Assembly (NCBI RefSeq): GCF_023091745.1
Contig: NC_068920.1
Coordinates: 151,309,622-151,373,621, forward strand
Source of the DNA: Budorcas taxicolor
Lineage: Eukaryota; Chordata; Mammalia; Artiodactyla; Bovidae
DNA: 64,000 nucleotides
Direction of reading: 5' to 3'
Within the stretch, counting starts at the first letter, position 1; every line of letters begins with the position of its first letter. The notes beneath the pieces were generated by a model. The model searched no databases. It was given only the letters and a program-made list of their open reading frames with translations, and was not told the DNA's origin. The translations under genes were made by a program, and so were the position numbers. Below are positions 44,237 to 55,587 of the stretch, piece by piece.

Positions 44237-44824
44237 AAAAATCCATTATATCAGTTGATTATATTACAATTCAATTCTCTGATGTTCTAAGGGAAAAAAA
44301 AAAAGGAATGGAAGGAAAGAGAAGAAACCAAAAAGGGAAAGGATAAAAATCAAAGGCTTAATTAAGGATTCTAAGATGGTGGTGGTAGACTAGCTCTGAA
44401 TCTCCCCCAGAGTACCACGTAAAAGCAGACAAGTGCCAAGATAATAAAACCTAAATTCCACAGCAGCATGTACTCTGAAGTCAGTGACAAGATGCCTAGG
44501 CAACCCGAAATAGCGGCCGATGGGGCAGATCACCATGACCCCATGAGCTAAGCCGTCAGAAGCTGCAGGAGGGAGCAGGGGGAGGCGAGGGGCAGCATGC
44601 CGACACACGCTGCTGTCGGGCGACCATGGGAAAATCCACAGCCAGATGAGGATGGCAGAGGGACTGGGGCTGGGCTTCATGGACCCGACCCATGGGACAC
44701 GACCCTCCTCTGTGAAGACCCCAGTGGGAGCAGAGTCTGAAAAGAACCAAGGGCAGTGGAGACAACGGAAAGAGACGGCAGAGATAAAGAGTTGAAATCA
44801 GAGAGGCAGATCTCAGAACGGACA
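44237..44824. other. Unassigned DNA
   Basis: An A-rich purine stretch (44290-44350) is followed by GC-richer sequence. Overlapping - strand frames of 96 and 107 codons lack recognisable domains. Confidence 0.35.
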
Positions 44825-45250
44825 GCATCATAATTTTTAAGTCATAGCAAAATACACAAAAATATACCATTTTCACCATTTTTAAGCATAAAGTTCCGTA
44901 GCATTACTTACATTCACGTTGCTGTACAACCGTCACTATCATCCATCCACAGAATATTTTTCATCTTTCAAATCTGAAACTCTGCACCCTAATCAAGCAC
45001 TAACTCCCCAGTTCCTGCCTCCTCTAGGCCCCTGGCAACCACCTTCTACTTTCTGTCTCTATTAACTTGGCTACTTTGAACACCTCATAAGGAAGGAATC
45101 ATGCAGTATTTGTCCTTTGTGACTGGCCTGTTTCACTGAACACGATGTCTTCGTGGCCCACCCATGCTGTAGCAGTGTCAGAGCGTCCTTTCTTTTAGGG
45201 CTGAACTATGCTCCTTTGTATGCATAGACCATGTCTGGTTTACCCATTCC
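44825..45250 (-). mobile_element. L1M 3' region, antisense
   Basis: Antisense old-L1 phrases in family order: aaaatataccattttcacc, gttgctgtacaaccgtcact, cccctggcaaccacc, ctttctgtctctattaact, tcatgcagtatttgtccttt, ggctgaactatgctcctttg and tatgcat. Clearly a mammalian-wide L1M remnant. The subfamily is not assigned. Confidence 0.8.
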
Positions 45251-45689
45251 ACTGAATCAGATAATCCAGCAATTCTATTTCAGATTTAAAAAAGGAAAAA
45301 CTGAGATTTCTCCCCCAACTGTAGTGTTTCATTCCACTTTAAAGGAAAGTCACTGGACTTTACAAACTATATGTATGATTATGGCTAAAGGGAGAAAAGA
45401 AAACAAAATGGTCAATTATCAGAGCCATATTCAATGAAGTTGGCTTTCACAGTACACCAAGGAATTGGCTGATATATATGTAGTCTAATATGATGCAAAA
45501 TAGAGTAAAATGTTCAATGAATTTATTGTGTATCTTTTTTATGAAGTCTCATAACCCATGACTTTCTTAACTGATCTATTGTTTGTTTTTAGCAGCATTG
45601 GTCATATTTTCTGCTTTATATTTCCTTCAGTCTAGCTTTTCTTTTATTGAGTTTATAGAATGCACTGGGGCGGGTGGCAAGCTGCTAAA
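45251..45689. other. Unassigned AT-rich DNA
   Basis: No recognised element. Confidence 0.35.
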
Positions 45690-46078
45690 GGATGTTATAT
45701 TAGTGGACCTGGGCTGCCATAACCAAGTGCCCCAGCCAGGGCAGCTTAAACAGGAGAAATGTAGAACACATTTCCACATCAGAGGCTCGAGTTCCACTTC
45801 GAGGTGTGGCAGGCGCGTGCTTCCTGAGGCTGCAGGGGAGGATATTTGAGGCCTCTCTCCTCGGCTTGTAGGTGGTGGTCTTCCCCTCCAGGCATGTCTC
45901 TGTTTCACAGTGCCCTCTTGTTATAAATCACTGGATTCAAGGCCCATCCTGATGATTCCTGTTTTAACCTGATGACCCCTTTAAAGGCCCAGTCTCCCCA
46001 TGAAGGCACATTTTGAGGTTCTTGGGGTTACAATTTTGATATTTTATAGGGGACACAATTCAGCTCATAACACATGTA
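45690..46078 (-). mobile_element. MLT1-type (ERVL-MaLR) LTR, antisense
   Basis: The + strand follows the antisense MLT1 LTR: gggctgccataaccaagtg, ggcagcttaaacaggagaa, ggcctctctcctcggcttgt, tcctgttttaacctgatgac, cctttaaaggcccagtctcc and ggacacaattcagctcataa. Old non-autonomous endogenous-retrovirus-like LTR with no coding capacity here. Confidence 0.85.
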
Positions 46079-46235
46079 TTTTCATTCTCAGAGCAGTCTT
46101 GAGAAATAAGTATGGTTATCCTCCAGATGAAGCAATTGACTGAGGAATCAGAGCACTTTATCCACAGCAGGAAGAGGAGCGAACTCAGAACGACAAATAA
46201 AGACTAGGTTCTTAACTGTGACAAACTCAGTACCA
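46079..46235 (+). mobile_element. MIR SINE (probable)
   Basis: cagagcagtcttgagaaataa, gtatggttatcctccagatg, aagcaattgactgagg, gagcgaactcaga and aggttcttaactg follow MIR order in diverged form. Confidence 0.5.
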
Positions 46236-46274
46236 CCTTCAACTTAGGAAAAAAGAAACCTCTTTTCTGGGAAA

Positions 46275-46332
46275 ACACATGCACACATGCACGCGCGCGC
46301 GCACACACACACACACACATACACACATACAC
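46275..46332. repeat. 58-bp alternating purine-pyrimidine tract (CA/CG)n
   Basis: Perfect alternation across 58 bases: ACACATGCACACATGCA, then (CG)5, then a long CA run with two TA steps. Tracts of this type are classic Z-DNA formers. Confidence 0.95.
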
Positions 46333-47829
46333 CCTTCGCGTGCAATCCTAGAAATTCAAGCAGAGACCTTACATGGCATTCCAGAATTAGGAAACATTTG
46401 AGTGGAAGAAACTTACTTAAATGTCACATATGATCCAGTGATTCTCACCTCTATCTGTTCAAGAGAACTAACTACCCACAAAGCCTTTAAAACTTACTGA
46501 TGCCCAGAACGCTTAGCCGACTAGATGGTGTCTTAAACTCCTCAGGTGTTTCTAATATTCAGCCAGGATTGAGAACACCATATTATTAACAAGGATTATG
46601 AGATTTTTTTTCTGGATTGAATATAAAGAATGACACAAAGAAAGGCCAGACTCTGTCAGTCGTGAATAAAAAAAATAAAAACTACTATCCACTGAGGGGG
46701 AAAAATTTAATTACTGAGCACATCTAACATAGCAAGTTCCATGCTGAGAACACTGCCGTTTCTTTTTTCATAAGGAAAAAATATTTGTTGGCAATAAAAA
46801 GTGCTTCTCTAATACTCTGTGACAAGTAGTCATGTGACCTGGGGCCATTCCACAAACACTCTGATTTTTTGATTTCTCACCAGTAGAAGGAAAATATAAA
46901 ATCAACCATTTCTATCTCTCAGGAATATATGAAAAATTATTAAGAAAAGGAACAAGACAGCATTTTACAGGCCCAAAGCCATCTACAAAAAAAAATTATT
47001 AGCAACAGAACTATCATTGCTATTAACCAATGAATGTTCAAACACGGTTCAAGCTTCTTCACGCTCCTTATCTTTGTAAATGAGCAGCATTTAGAAAAAA
47101 ACTGCAAAAGGAAGATAATTATTAATAAGAAAAGTGACCCTACAGCATTCATATTTTTAAATGAAGCTGGTGAATACACTGGATCTTTTTCTATAATATA
47201 TAAAATTGGCTGAAATATGTCACATCTGTGTATGTCTCCAAATCCACTGATTAAAAATGACAGAATTCAGCTCCTGGTTCAAAAATGCAGAATCCAGCAT
47301 GAAAGACGCAAGTATTAGGAAGGCAGAAAGATGGGGAAAAGAAAAACAGGGAAGAACTTGTTCATTAAGGTCCAATAGGTAGTATCTGTTCTGGGCATTT
47401 AACATTTAATTTCCCCAACAATTTATAAAACAGTCTAAGTTTCTCCCTCTCCTGTGGACTTAGATCTGAAAACCTCAGGCTGTTTGTGACCTCTCAGTGC
47501 AACCCTGCTGGATGCCAGGAGCTGGCGTGATCGGGGCGATGAAACTCCATGAACCAAAAGCTATCGTTGCAACACAGCCACGCCTGAGGCAGGAGCAGCA
47601 AGGCCACTAGAAGGGAAGACTGTCCAGGAGACCACCAGCTCGCCCAGGAGAGCATCCCTCTTCCTTCGTTCCCTAGGCTCCTTTTGAGCTGCTCTGTGTT
47701 CGCATCCCTAACACATGCTCTGGTATTAGTGCAGTCCTCTCAATGACAGTTCATGGAAGGGTTAATGTACAGTTCACCTACTTCACTAGAACTGGATGAA
47801 CTAAAGTCTGTCCATTAACTCTTATGTAG
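46333..47829. other. Low-copy DNA, no gene seen
   Basis: 1.5 kb with no recognised repeat, mostly AT-rich, turning GC-richer at 47450-47700. No frame above 80 codons. Confidence 0.4.
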
Positions 47830-48228
47830 GTTACACTGAGTGAAGTGGGCAGAAGGAGAAAAACAAATATAGTATATTAATGTGTATACAGGGACGCTAG
47901 AAAAATGGTACAGGTAACCTTATTTGCAGGGCAGGAAGAGAGACTCAGACATAGGGAACAGACTTGCAGACACAGTGGAGGAAGGAGCGGGGGGGTGGGG
48001 GGGGGGATGAATTGAGAGAGTAGCAGTGAAACATATAAATGACCGTGTGTAAAATAGCCCGTGGGAATTTGCTCTATGATGCAGTGACATCAGCCTGGTG
48101 CTCTGTGACAACCAGGAGGAGTGGCATGGGGTGGGAGGGAGGTTCAAGAGGGAGGGGACATATGTACACCTATGGCAGAAACCAACGCGATATTGTAAAG
48201 TGATTTTCCTCCAATTAAAACAAAAAGT
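47830..48228 (+). mobile_element. L1 3' UTR fragment (bovine type)
   Basis: gagtgaagtgggcagaagg, acaaatatagtatatta, atggtacaggtaacctt, ggaggttcaagagggagggg, acatatgtacacctatggc and ttttcctccaattaaaac are in L1 3' UTR order, with an A-rich end. No ORF2 sequence is attached. Confidence 0.88.
47989..48006 (+). repeat. G7-T-G10 homopolymer tract
   Basis: Eighteen bases of G broken by one T inside the L1 3' UTR. It is an expanded version of the normally shorter family G-tract and is slippage-prone. Confidence 0.95.
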
Positions 48229-50228
48229 TAATGGATGGAAACAGCTTCATAAATGTACTGCCTCCTTCTGTCCAGAGGACTTTTATGGCAAATCTGATCC
48301 AACACACCTTGGTGAGCAGCACACTTAACTGCAAAGCACTGCTTAAAAGCTCATTTTGTGTCATGAGCCACTTTGAGAATGTCCTGGAAAATAGGGACTT
48401 GCTAATGAGAAAAATGAACATTTATGCATATATTAGAAATACTTTACAAGCAACATATGGGGATGCATTTACCTCACACACCTGTGGTGGAGCAAATGCT
48501 GGATGCTGGTTCACAACCTCTCTGCTCCACTCTTAAAAGCCCCAAGGGTACTTGGGGTGCAACCCACCAGCTATAAGATGATATTTGCACACTGCTCTTA
48601 CAGCCAACGCTGAGATCCAAGAAGAAGCCACTGAGTGGAACTCTGGAGAAGCTCCTGAAAAAGCTAAAGACTCTTTCATCTGCCTTTACATCCTCCCCAT
48701 TGTATCTGGGAGAGCCTATCAAATGCGATGATGCTACTGTGACCCTAAAGGATTCTTAGGGAAGAGGGTTACTGATAGAGAAAAGGGTATGGGGTCCTCT
48801 GCACTTGGCACATTTGAGAAGTGGTCAGAACTGATGGGCCTGCAGGGTGGTGGTGATGAAGTCAGGTGGGAACTGGGACACATCCTATGGGGTGTCCCTG
48901 TCCACAAGAAGGGCTTTGGGTTTCATTCAGAAAGAGATGTGACACCATGCCAGGGTCCCAAACAGAGATGTGACTTGATCAGATGTTTTAAGGATTGTTC
49001 TCTTTCTTGTGTGGTTATTAAGTCATAAAATAGCAAGAGAGCCTCATTTCGAGGAAATTATTAGAGTCCATGTGTACTGGAATTAGTGTATATAAAATGT
49101 CAGACATTAAAATGAACCACTCTATGCATATATACACAAAACACACAAAAGTAAAATGGATTCTGAGGTAAAAAGATTCATGAGAACTCTATGTCTAAAC
49201 CCCAGTTCTAGCTGTTCCTGCACTTACAGATAAGGATAAGTCGAGGAAGAGAGTGAATGGCATGTCTGGAACTAGAACTAGGGTCACAGAGAGTTAGCCT
49301 GGGGAAATGATATGATAACTGATTTGCTGAAACAGTGCATCTGTTAATGCTTAAAGGCATTGAGGCAGGAAATGCACTTCTGTTTACCATAAAGTCCATC
49401 ATTCCTTAAAGTCTCTTATTCAGGTGACTATATGGATGGATGGGTACATGGTAGAGAGAAAGAGGGAGATGTGGATGAATGATAGATATAAATGAAAAAA
49501 CAGACAAGTCCCTGGTCTCTGTATTTAAATACCTAAGTTCCATGACCTCAAAACCTTTTATTTTTAACAAGAGCAGCTACTTTCATTTAATCTATGGCTT
49601 TAACCAAAGTTCAACCTCATCTCCTGCACCTGTTAACAGCTCAACATGAAGCTCTTCAACCTCTGCTTCTATCTTCACAAGCAAGGAGTCCCTGGTGGAC
49701 TGAACTGGAAGTCCATTTTCAGCTGACTCCAGATGACTGGAAACAGCACCAACATTGAGCCAGTTTTAATTCCTTGTCACTTTCACTCATTCATCCCACG
49801 TCTATGCTCTGAAGTCATGCATCTGAATGTCACTCCTACATGACATCCCTTCAAATAGTTAAAGTCAGCAGTCCCTTCCTTAGCCTTCTTGGCTGCAAAA
49901 TAAATATTTCCAATTTTTATAAACATCCTTCACAAGACTTAATTTTAAGACTTTTCTACGTACTGGTTACTCTTCTAAGGGGTCACGGGGTTTCCAGTGA
50001 CATTGAGAATTGGCCATATGTTTTTTAGGCTTTAATGTGAAACCTGTGCAGTAACAGGGAACTAACTCTTTATTTGGTTCAACAAGTACTTAGAGTTCCA
50101 CATTTCTCAATTTCCCACTGGGCAATCCATGATGCATTCAGGCAAAGCAATTTGAAGAGAGTTTAGTACAGGGACTATTTCACAGATAAATGCAAAGGTT
50201 AGTCAGATTAATAAGTAATCCAGTGACT
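48229..50228. other. Low-copy DNA, possible old-repeat patch
   Basis: No young repeat in 2 kb. The 48890-49020 part (gggctttgggtttcattcag, gagatgtgacttgatcagat) resembles a common old mammalian repeat, but I cannot name it. Short frames show no domains. Confidence 0.35.
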
Positions 50229-50447
50229 TGGCTTCCCAGGTGATGCAGAGACAAAGAATCCACCTGCCAGTGCAGGAGATGCAAGAGATTTGGGTTTGGT
50301 CCCTGGCTTGGGAAGATCCCCTGGAGTAGGAAATGGCAACGTGCTTCAGGATTCTTGCCTGGAGAACCCCATGGACAGAGAAGCCTGGCAAACTACAGTC
50401 CATGAGGTTGCAAAGAGTTGAACACTGACTGAGCAACTGAGCACAGA
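50229..50447 (+). mobile_element. Bov-tA SINE
   Basis: ggcttcccaggtgatgcagag head, gatcccctggagtagg, ggattcttgcctggag, actgagcaactgagcacagac. Complete, moderately diverged. Confidence 0.92.
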
Positions 50448-52334
50448 CATACAATTTAGTGTCTCAGGGAAAGGAATAGAAGGAAGTGATGATTGTCACC
50501 AAGGGTGAAGAATCTAGAGAAGACGGCTGTATGAGAGGACAGCCTGACGTGAGTGGCAACAAGCCAGCAACAACAGAATCAGGGGGAAATGTTATCCTAC
50601 TTCACTCACCTCCTGACTTCTTGTCTCCCATCAAGTGCTCCTATTGTTTGAAGCTACCTGTAAGTCAGACAGCAAGAGTGTAGGATGATGCAGAGTGTGC
50701 GGGTCACACTAGGGACACAGAAGAGGAAAGGCTGGAGAGCATGGGTCTAGACAAGAAAATGGAAACTGGAAGATAAAAACTTCCGTTGACTGCGAGAACA
50801 GTGGGGATACTGAGGTTTCCCTCACTCTACAGTCTGTGGGTAAATATTTCTAACAATGGCAGAAGATGAGAGTCTGCTCCCTGATGGTAAACCAGGCATG
50901 TGGGCTTGCATGTATTGAGTTCAAGATGCCTGGGATAAACCCAGGCGAAAAGATGGCATGAGCGGCTACAGCTCTGCAGCTCAGAGAAGAAAGGCAGAAG
51001 GACACGGGATATGGATGAAGCTCTGGGCATAAATGAATTTGCCAGAGAAGAAACTATTCATTAGAAGGAGAAATGGCTTAGGTCAAGCCCTGAGGATTTT
51101 TACAGGCGATGGCTTTGAAGGGCAGGATGACCCTGAAAGGGAGCCTGAGGTGGAGTGGCCAGAAAGGCAGGAGGGCAGTCAGGAACCCGTGGTGAACACC
51201 AGGAAAAGGGAGGGTTTCAAGAACGGCGGAGGGTGAGGGTGCTTAAGCATATTCAGTATTGCTAGGGTATCAAAGAAACATCGGGGTCTACTGGGCCTAG
51301 CATCAGCAGGACAGGGGTTTGGAGGAGAGGGGCAGGAAGCGGAAGAGAGTGAATCTGGGTAATTACGAGAGTAGGGTTACATGAGGATGCTCAGATAATG
51401 CCAGGACACCTGGACAGGGCAGGCTGATTACATATGAAAGAGAGAATGTGTAACAGTCTTGGGAAACAAAAAAGGACAGGATCCACCATAGAAGTAGAGG
51501 AGATAACTCTGAAGAGGAGTAGAATCGCTTCCTTTAAGACGTCAGCAGGAGCAGTGAAAGGAAAAATGCCGCATGCAGTGGTGAGCGGTAGTAGCCAGTA
51601 GTTAATGGCTTGAATTTTCTCTGAGAAGTTGAAAGCTAAGTTATATGTCGAAAGTGAGGGTAGGCAGGAAGATGGGGCATTGGAAGGGACTGGGGAACTT
51701 TCAACACAGTCTTTGCACAGCGGGGAAAGCAGGTTTCCCAAGAAATTCAACAACAGAGGGGAAGACCATTGAACCTGATGTGGGATGATCAGGAAATGTG
51801 AGAGAATAAGCCACACCAAGGAGGACTCAGGAAATCTCAAGGAGAGAACTGGGTTCCAACAAAGCAAAGAAGATTGCTGGTGATGACAATGGTATGTGGG
51901 GACCGAGTGTCCCGTAATGAGACTATCGGGACAGAAAAATAGGCGGGAGCAAGTTCAAGGTTTTGACCGCTGGCTGGAACACTTGGTTGCAGAGTCAGTC
52001 ATCAGAGGCAGGTGAGCCTGGGCTCCGAGGGGGCGGTGTGCTCCCCACGGTCTGTCTGGCCTGAGCAGGGTGCACTGGGACGAGCAGGGTCAAGCAGCCA
52101 GACACGAGGCAGGACAGCCTGGTAGCGCCCAGAAAAGATCAGGGCAAACATCACAGAAAATATCGTAGGCATGGCATTGATATGCTTTTGTCACAGCAGG
52201 TGGGAATGAAGCAGGAGAAAATGCCCAGGAAGGCTCGCTGTGGTTTCAAGACCATGTGACTGCGAGATATAAGGGGTGCTTTATGGAAATTCAAATGAGA
52301 AGATGGTTTGCAAGGAATACACCTTCACTTGCAT
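50448..52334. other. Purine-skewed unassigned 1.9-kb block
   Basis: The + strand is consistently rich in G+A. A stretch at 51020-51230 (gtggagtggccagaaaggcag, ggagggtttcaagaac) resembles a known old mammalian repeat type, so the block may be one ancient element. The antisense 158-codon frame (51391-51867) is an expected by-product of the skew and has no recognised domain. Confidence 0.35.
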
Positions 52335-52349
52335 CTTACCTTCATCCAA

Positions 52350-52565
52350 GGGCGGGCTGCCCTGGTGGCTCAGATGGCAAAGAACCTGCCTGCGATGCAG
52401 GAGACCCAGGTTCAATCCCTGGCTCAGGAAAATCCCCTGGAGGAGGAAATGGCAACCCACTTCAGTATTCTTGCCTGGGAAATTTCCAGTGGGAAATCCC
52501 ACTGGAGCCTGACAGGCTACAGTCTATGCAGTCGCAAAGAGGTGGACATGACTGAGCAACTAGTA
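52350..52565 (+). mobile_element. Bov-tA SINE with exact 15-bp TSD
   Basis: Complete copy from gggctgccctggtggctcag to gacatgactgagcaac. The direct repeat cttaccttcatccaa at 52335-52349 and 52566-52580 is exact, indicating a recent insertion. Its middle is rearranged at 52476-52505. Confidence 0.96.
52486..52505. repeat. Perfect 8-bp hairpin flanked by kappaB-like motifs
   Basis: ccagtggg and cccactgg are exact inverted repeats around an AAAT loop. GGAAATTTCC (52478-52487) and GGGAAATCCC (52491-52500) both match the general GGRRNNYYCC NF-kappaB pattern. Other Bov-tA copies here read gcctggagaatcccatgg instead. Confidence 0.6.
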
Positions 52566-52994
52566 CTTACCTTCATCCAAAGGGTTGTAGTACCCACTAA
52601 GAGATATTCTGAAATCAGAGTAATGAATAGATGTTCCCTTGGTCCCCAGGATATGCAAAGATAGTCGATGGTCCTGAGACCCCCTGAAAAGACAATGACC
52701 ACTGATCTCCAGGCTCCTCTCCGCTGTCAGCAGCTCTCCTTGTTTGGACGGGGTTTCCACAGACCCCTCTGTGAAGTCACACAAACTGGTATATTTCCAC
52801 CAGCCTTCCAAATATCTGTATGCTTGTTTGGAGCCCAAGTGGCTTCAGAGGTAATAAAACCCTTAACTGGTTCCCACGCTGACGTGATCTCTAAGCCTCC
52901 TGTAAAGAAAAGGCTCCCAAAGTCACTGATTATGAGCCAGTGCCGGGAACACAGTCAAGGCCTGAAACACCCAGGAGTAGAGATGGAGCAGCAG

Positions 52995-53225
52995 GGTCTA
53001 ATGGAAAGAAAGCTGGCCTGGGACACCCATTGTCTTTCAAACTCTCTAATTAACTTGCTGTGTAATCTTGGGCAAATCTCTTAATCTCTCCCCACTTGCG
53101 GTCTTCTCACTGTCCAAAGAAGAGACAATGGAATTTACCAACTCCCTGTCTCCCTGGAGTTTTTCGAAGATTAACAAGATACAATTTATAAGGCACCTTA
53201 AGCCCTACCTCATGCCACAGAAATC
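52995..53225 (-). mobile_element. MIR SINE, antisense
   Basis: The + strand follows antisense MIR: tctaatggaaagaaagctgg, aacttgctgtgtaatcttgg, gcaaatctcttaatctctcc, cactgtccaaagaagagaca, gattaacaagat and ataaggcacctta. A well-preserved copy for this old family. Confidence 0.75.
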
Positions 53226-54977
53226 AAAGTTTACCTGCTTAAATTCATGCACACTCAAAATGCATTTCCTGTTGTCAGGGGGTTTATATAATAGTACCTG
53301 CATCCCTGACTTCATTTAAATGCTCTCAGAATGCATGAGTAGTTTAACCACTGAATCCTCTCTCTCCCCCCAACTGTGATGTCTCTGCCCTGCTTAATTA
53401 GCTAAATCTTCATGAAAGCATCATTCTCCAGGCTCTTTCCTTCTTTATTAGACATGCTAAAATCGATGGTTTCCCTTCAAGTTAAAAAAAAATCAAATGT
53501 GTGTGGGGAGGGGGGAGTAAATAATGAAATAAAAGCTGTTTGAAATACAGTGCTCTTTTTTTTTCCATTGCTCAATATTTTATATAGCTGAAACTTACAT
53601 GTAAGTAATTGGCCAACACTTGCTCAAGTTATTGTGAGTTAGACAAATCCCTAGCTTCCTGCTTGCCACGGCTCTGTTCTTTTTCATTACTTTTTATTTT
53701 GAATGCACTATGCTACAGACAAAGATCTGTATAGCAAAAGGAAACTGCTTTTTTCCTCAAATTTTCTCAACAAAGGAGTAAAATGTCACTCGATTGCAAG
53801 GATAAAATACCTGCAAAAGACAATCTGCAATTGAGACCTTCAAAAGCCAAATTGTTCAGAATAAAAAGCAAATCATGGAAGGGAGGGAGGAAGGAAAGAA
53901 AGGAAGGAGAGAGGGAGGGAGGAGGGAAGGAAGGGCCAATGTTAATCTGATTAGACCATGCATTCAGGTCTACAATTTCTCCCAGGACGAATGCCAGCAC
54001 AGGTTAGATGTTACAAACCTCAGCAGTTGGCACAAACTTCCTTTGCCTATAGGGCACCAACATGAGATCTCCACACAGTCACTGTCAATTAGAAGCAAGT
54101 GCGATCTGCTGGCCAGAACTCGGCAGAGCTGATGTGCCTGGAGAGTGGTCCAGCTGCCTGTGTCAGCTTCAACTGAAGCCATTATGACACCTCGAGTCCA
54201 TCATGGCTGTCCTTCATCCACAGCCACTGAGGCATTGTCCATGCACATATGGTCCCTGCTGAACCAGAAAATTGGGTCCCCCAGATGGATTCTGACAAGA
54301 AGCTAAAAGACGGATCAGGCCAGTTTCAATGACCCCCCTTTTCATCAGAAAATTAGATGACCGTGGAAGATGAATGTTGTAGAGACGATGTTTAATGAGC
54401 CCATTTCTTTTGTGAAATGTCATTCATTTTCTGCGTGTGTGTCTGTGGTCCCACTCAACCCCCTTCTCCCTGCGGTTCAGTAACATGAGCACCTATCATC
54501 GGCTGAGAGAGGAGGTCGGGGGGAGAGAGAGAAAATTGTATTCCAGAATGCTCAGTTTGATACATCTTCCAAATACTTTGAGATGATTTGCTCATAAGCT
54601 TCTCAATATAGCTGTGTAAATTAGGGTTAAATCTGAAGGAAAAGACATTTGTGGCTTCAGCTCTGCGATCAGAATTCAAATGAGATTGGAGCAGGAAGTA
54701 TAGTGAAGATGATGTTGCCACAAACTCCTGGCAATTTCTTCTCCAGGGATGAGGGAAGCTAGGATTCATTGATGCTGATGGAGTGTAAGGAGCTCCTGTC
54801 TGTTCTTGGACTCGGGGCACCCAGGAGGAAAGACGCATCTATGTAATGTGTTCCCTTTGCACAAAGAAAACTGCACAGAGTGAAGTTACAGAGGGGATTA
54901 GAAGATACAGATACATGCACTGCAATGTTCTTACATTGTTCTTTTCTCCATAGTAACTTTTCCACTTTGACTTTTAC
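53226..54977. other. Repeat-poor DNA with a GA tract
   Basis: 1.75 kb without a young element. The purine tract is at 53878-53936. The part at 54530-54720 is evenly composed and unrepetitive. The - strand 127-codon frame at 54455-54838 has no recognised domain. Confidence 0.35.
53878..53936 (+). repeat. (GGGA/GGAA)n purine tract
   Basis: About 59 bases of almost pure purine built from GGGA, GGAA and GAAA units. Confidence 0.9.
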
Positions 54978-54992
54978 CTAACTATAATATCT

Positions 54993-55554
54993 GTATTACA
55001 TATAGATATATCAGTTCAGTTCAGTCATGTCCAACTCTGGTGACTGCAGCCATGAAATTAAAAGACGCTTACTCCTTGGAAGAAAAGTTATGACCAACCT
55101 AGATAGCATATTCAAAAGCAGAGACATTACTTTGCCAACAAAGATCCGTCTAGTCAAGGCTATGGTTTTTCCAGTGGTCATGTATGGATGTGAGAGTTGG
55201 ACTGTGAAGAAAGCTGAGCGGCGAAGAATTGATGCTTTTGAACTGTGTTGGAGAAGACTCTTGAGAGTCCCTTGGACTACAAGGAGATCCAACCAATCCA
55301 TTCTGAAGGAGATCAGCCCTGGGATTTCTTTGGAGGGAATGATGCTGAAGCTGAAACTCCAGTACTTTGGCCACCTCATGCGAAGAGTTGACTCATTGGA
55401 AAAGACTCTGATGCTGGGAGGGTTTGGGGGCAGGAGGAGAAGGGGACAACAGAGGATGAGATGGCTGGACGGCATCACTGAGTCGATGGATATGAGTCTG
55501 AGTGAAATCCGGGAGTTGGTGATGGACAGGGAGGCCTGGCGTGCTGCAATTCAG
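54993..55554 (-). mobile_element. BovB insertion with inverted 5' part, exact 15-bp TSD
   Basis: The left end is the antisense BovB tail (tcagttcagttcagt, about 55011-55038). It is joined to a sense-orientated body (ggtgactgcagccatg to gcgtgctgcaattcag). The direct repeat ctaactataatatct at 54978-54992 and 55555-55569 is exact. This is a - strand insertion whose 5' part was inverted. The body ends about 13 bases short of where the antisense tail begins in BovB. The region between 54993 and 55010 is unexplained filler. Confidence 0.9.
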
Positions 55555-55587
55555 CTAACTATAATATCTAACTATACCTGACTACAG

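Noticed and set aside
48474..48722. Functional small protein on the - strand (82 codons)
   Set aside because: No domain, no context, and a length expected by chance.
51391..51867. 158-residue hydrophobic protein on the - strand
   Set aside because: A purine-rich + strand depletes stops on the opposite strand and gives Leu/Ser/Pro-rich frames. No domain and no gene context.
54455..54838. 127-residue frame on the - strand
   Set aside because: No domain, start context or splice evidence. Its length is unremarkable for a 64-kb window read in six frames.
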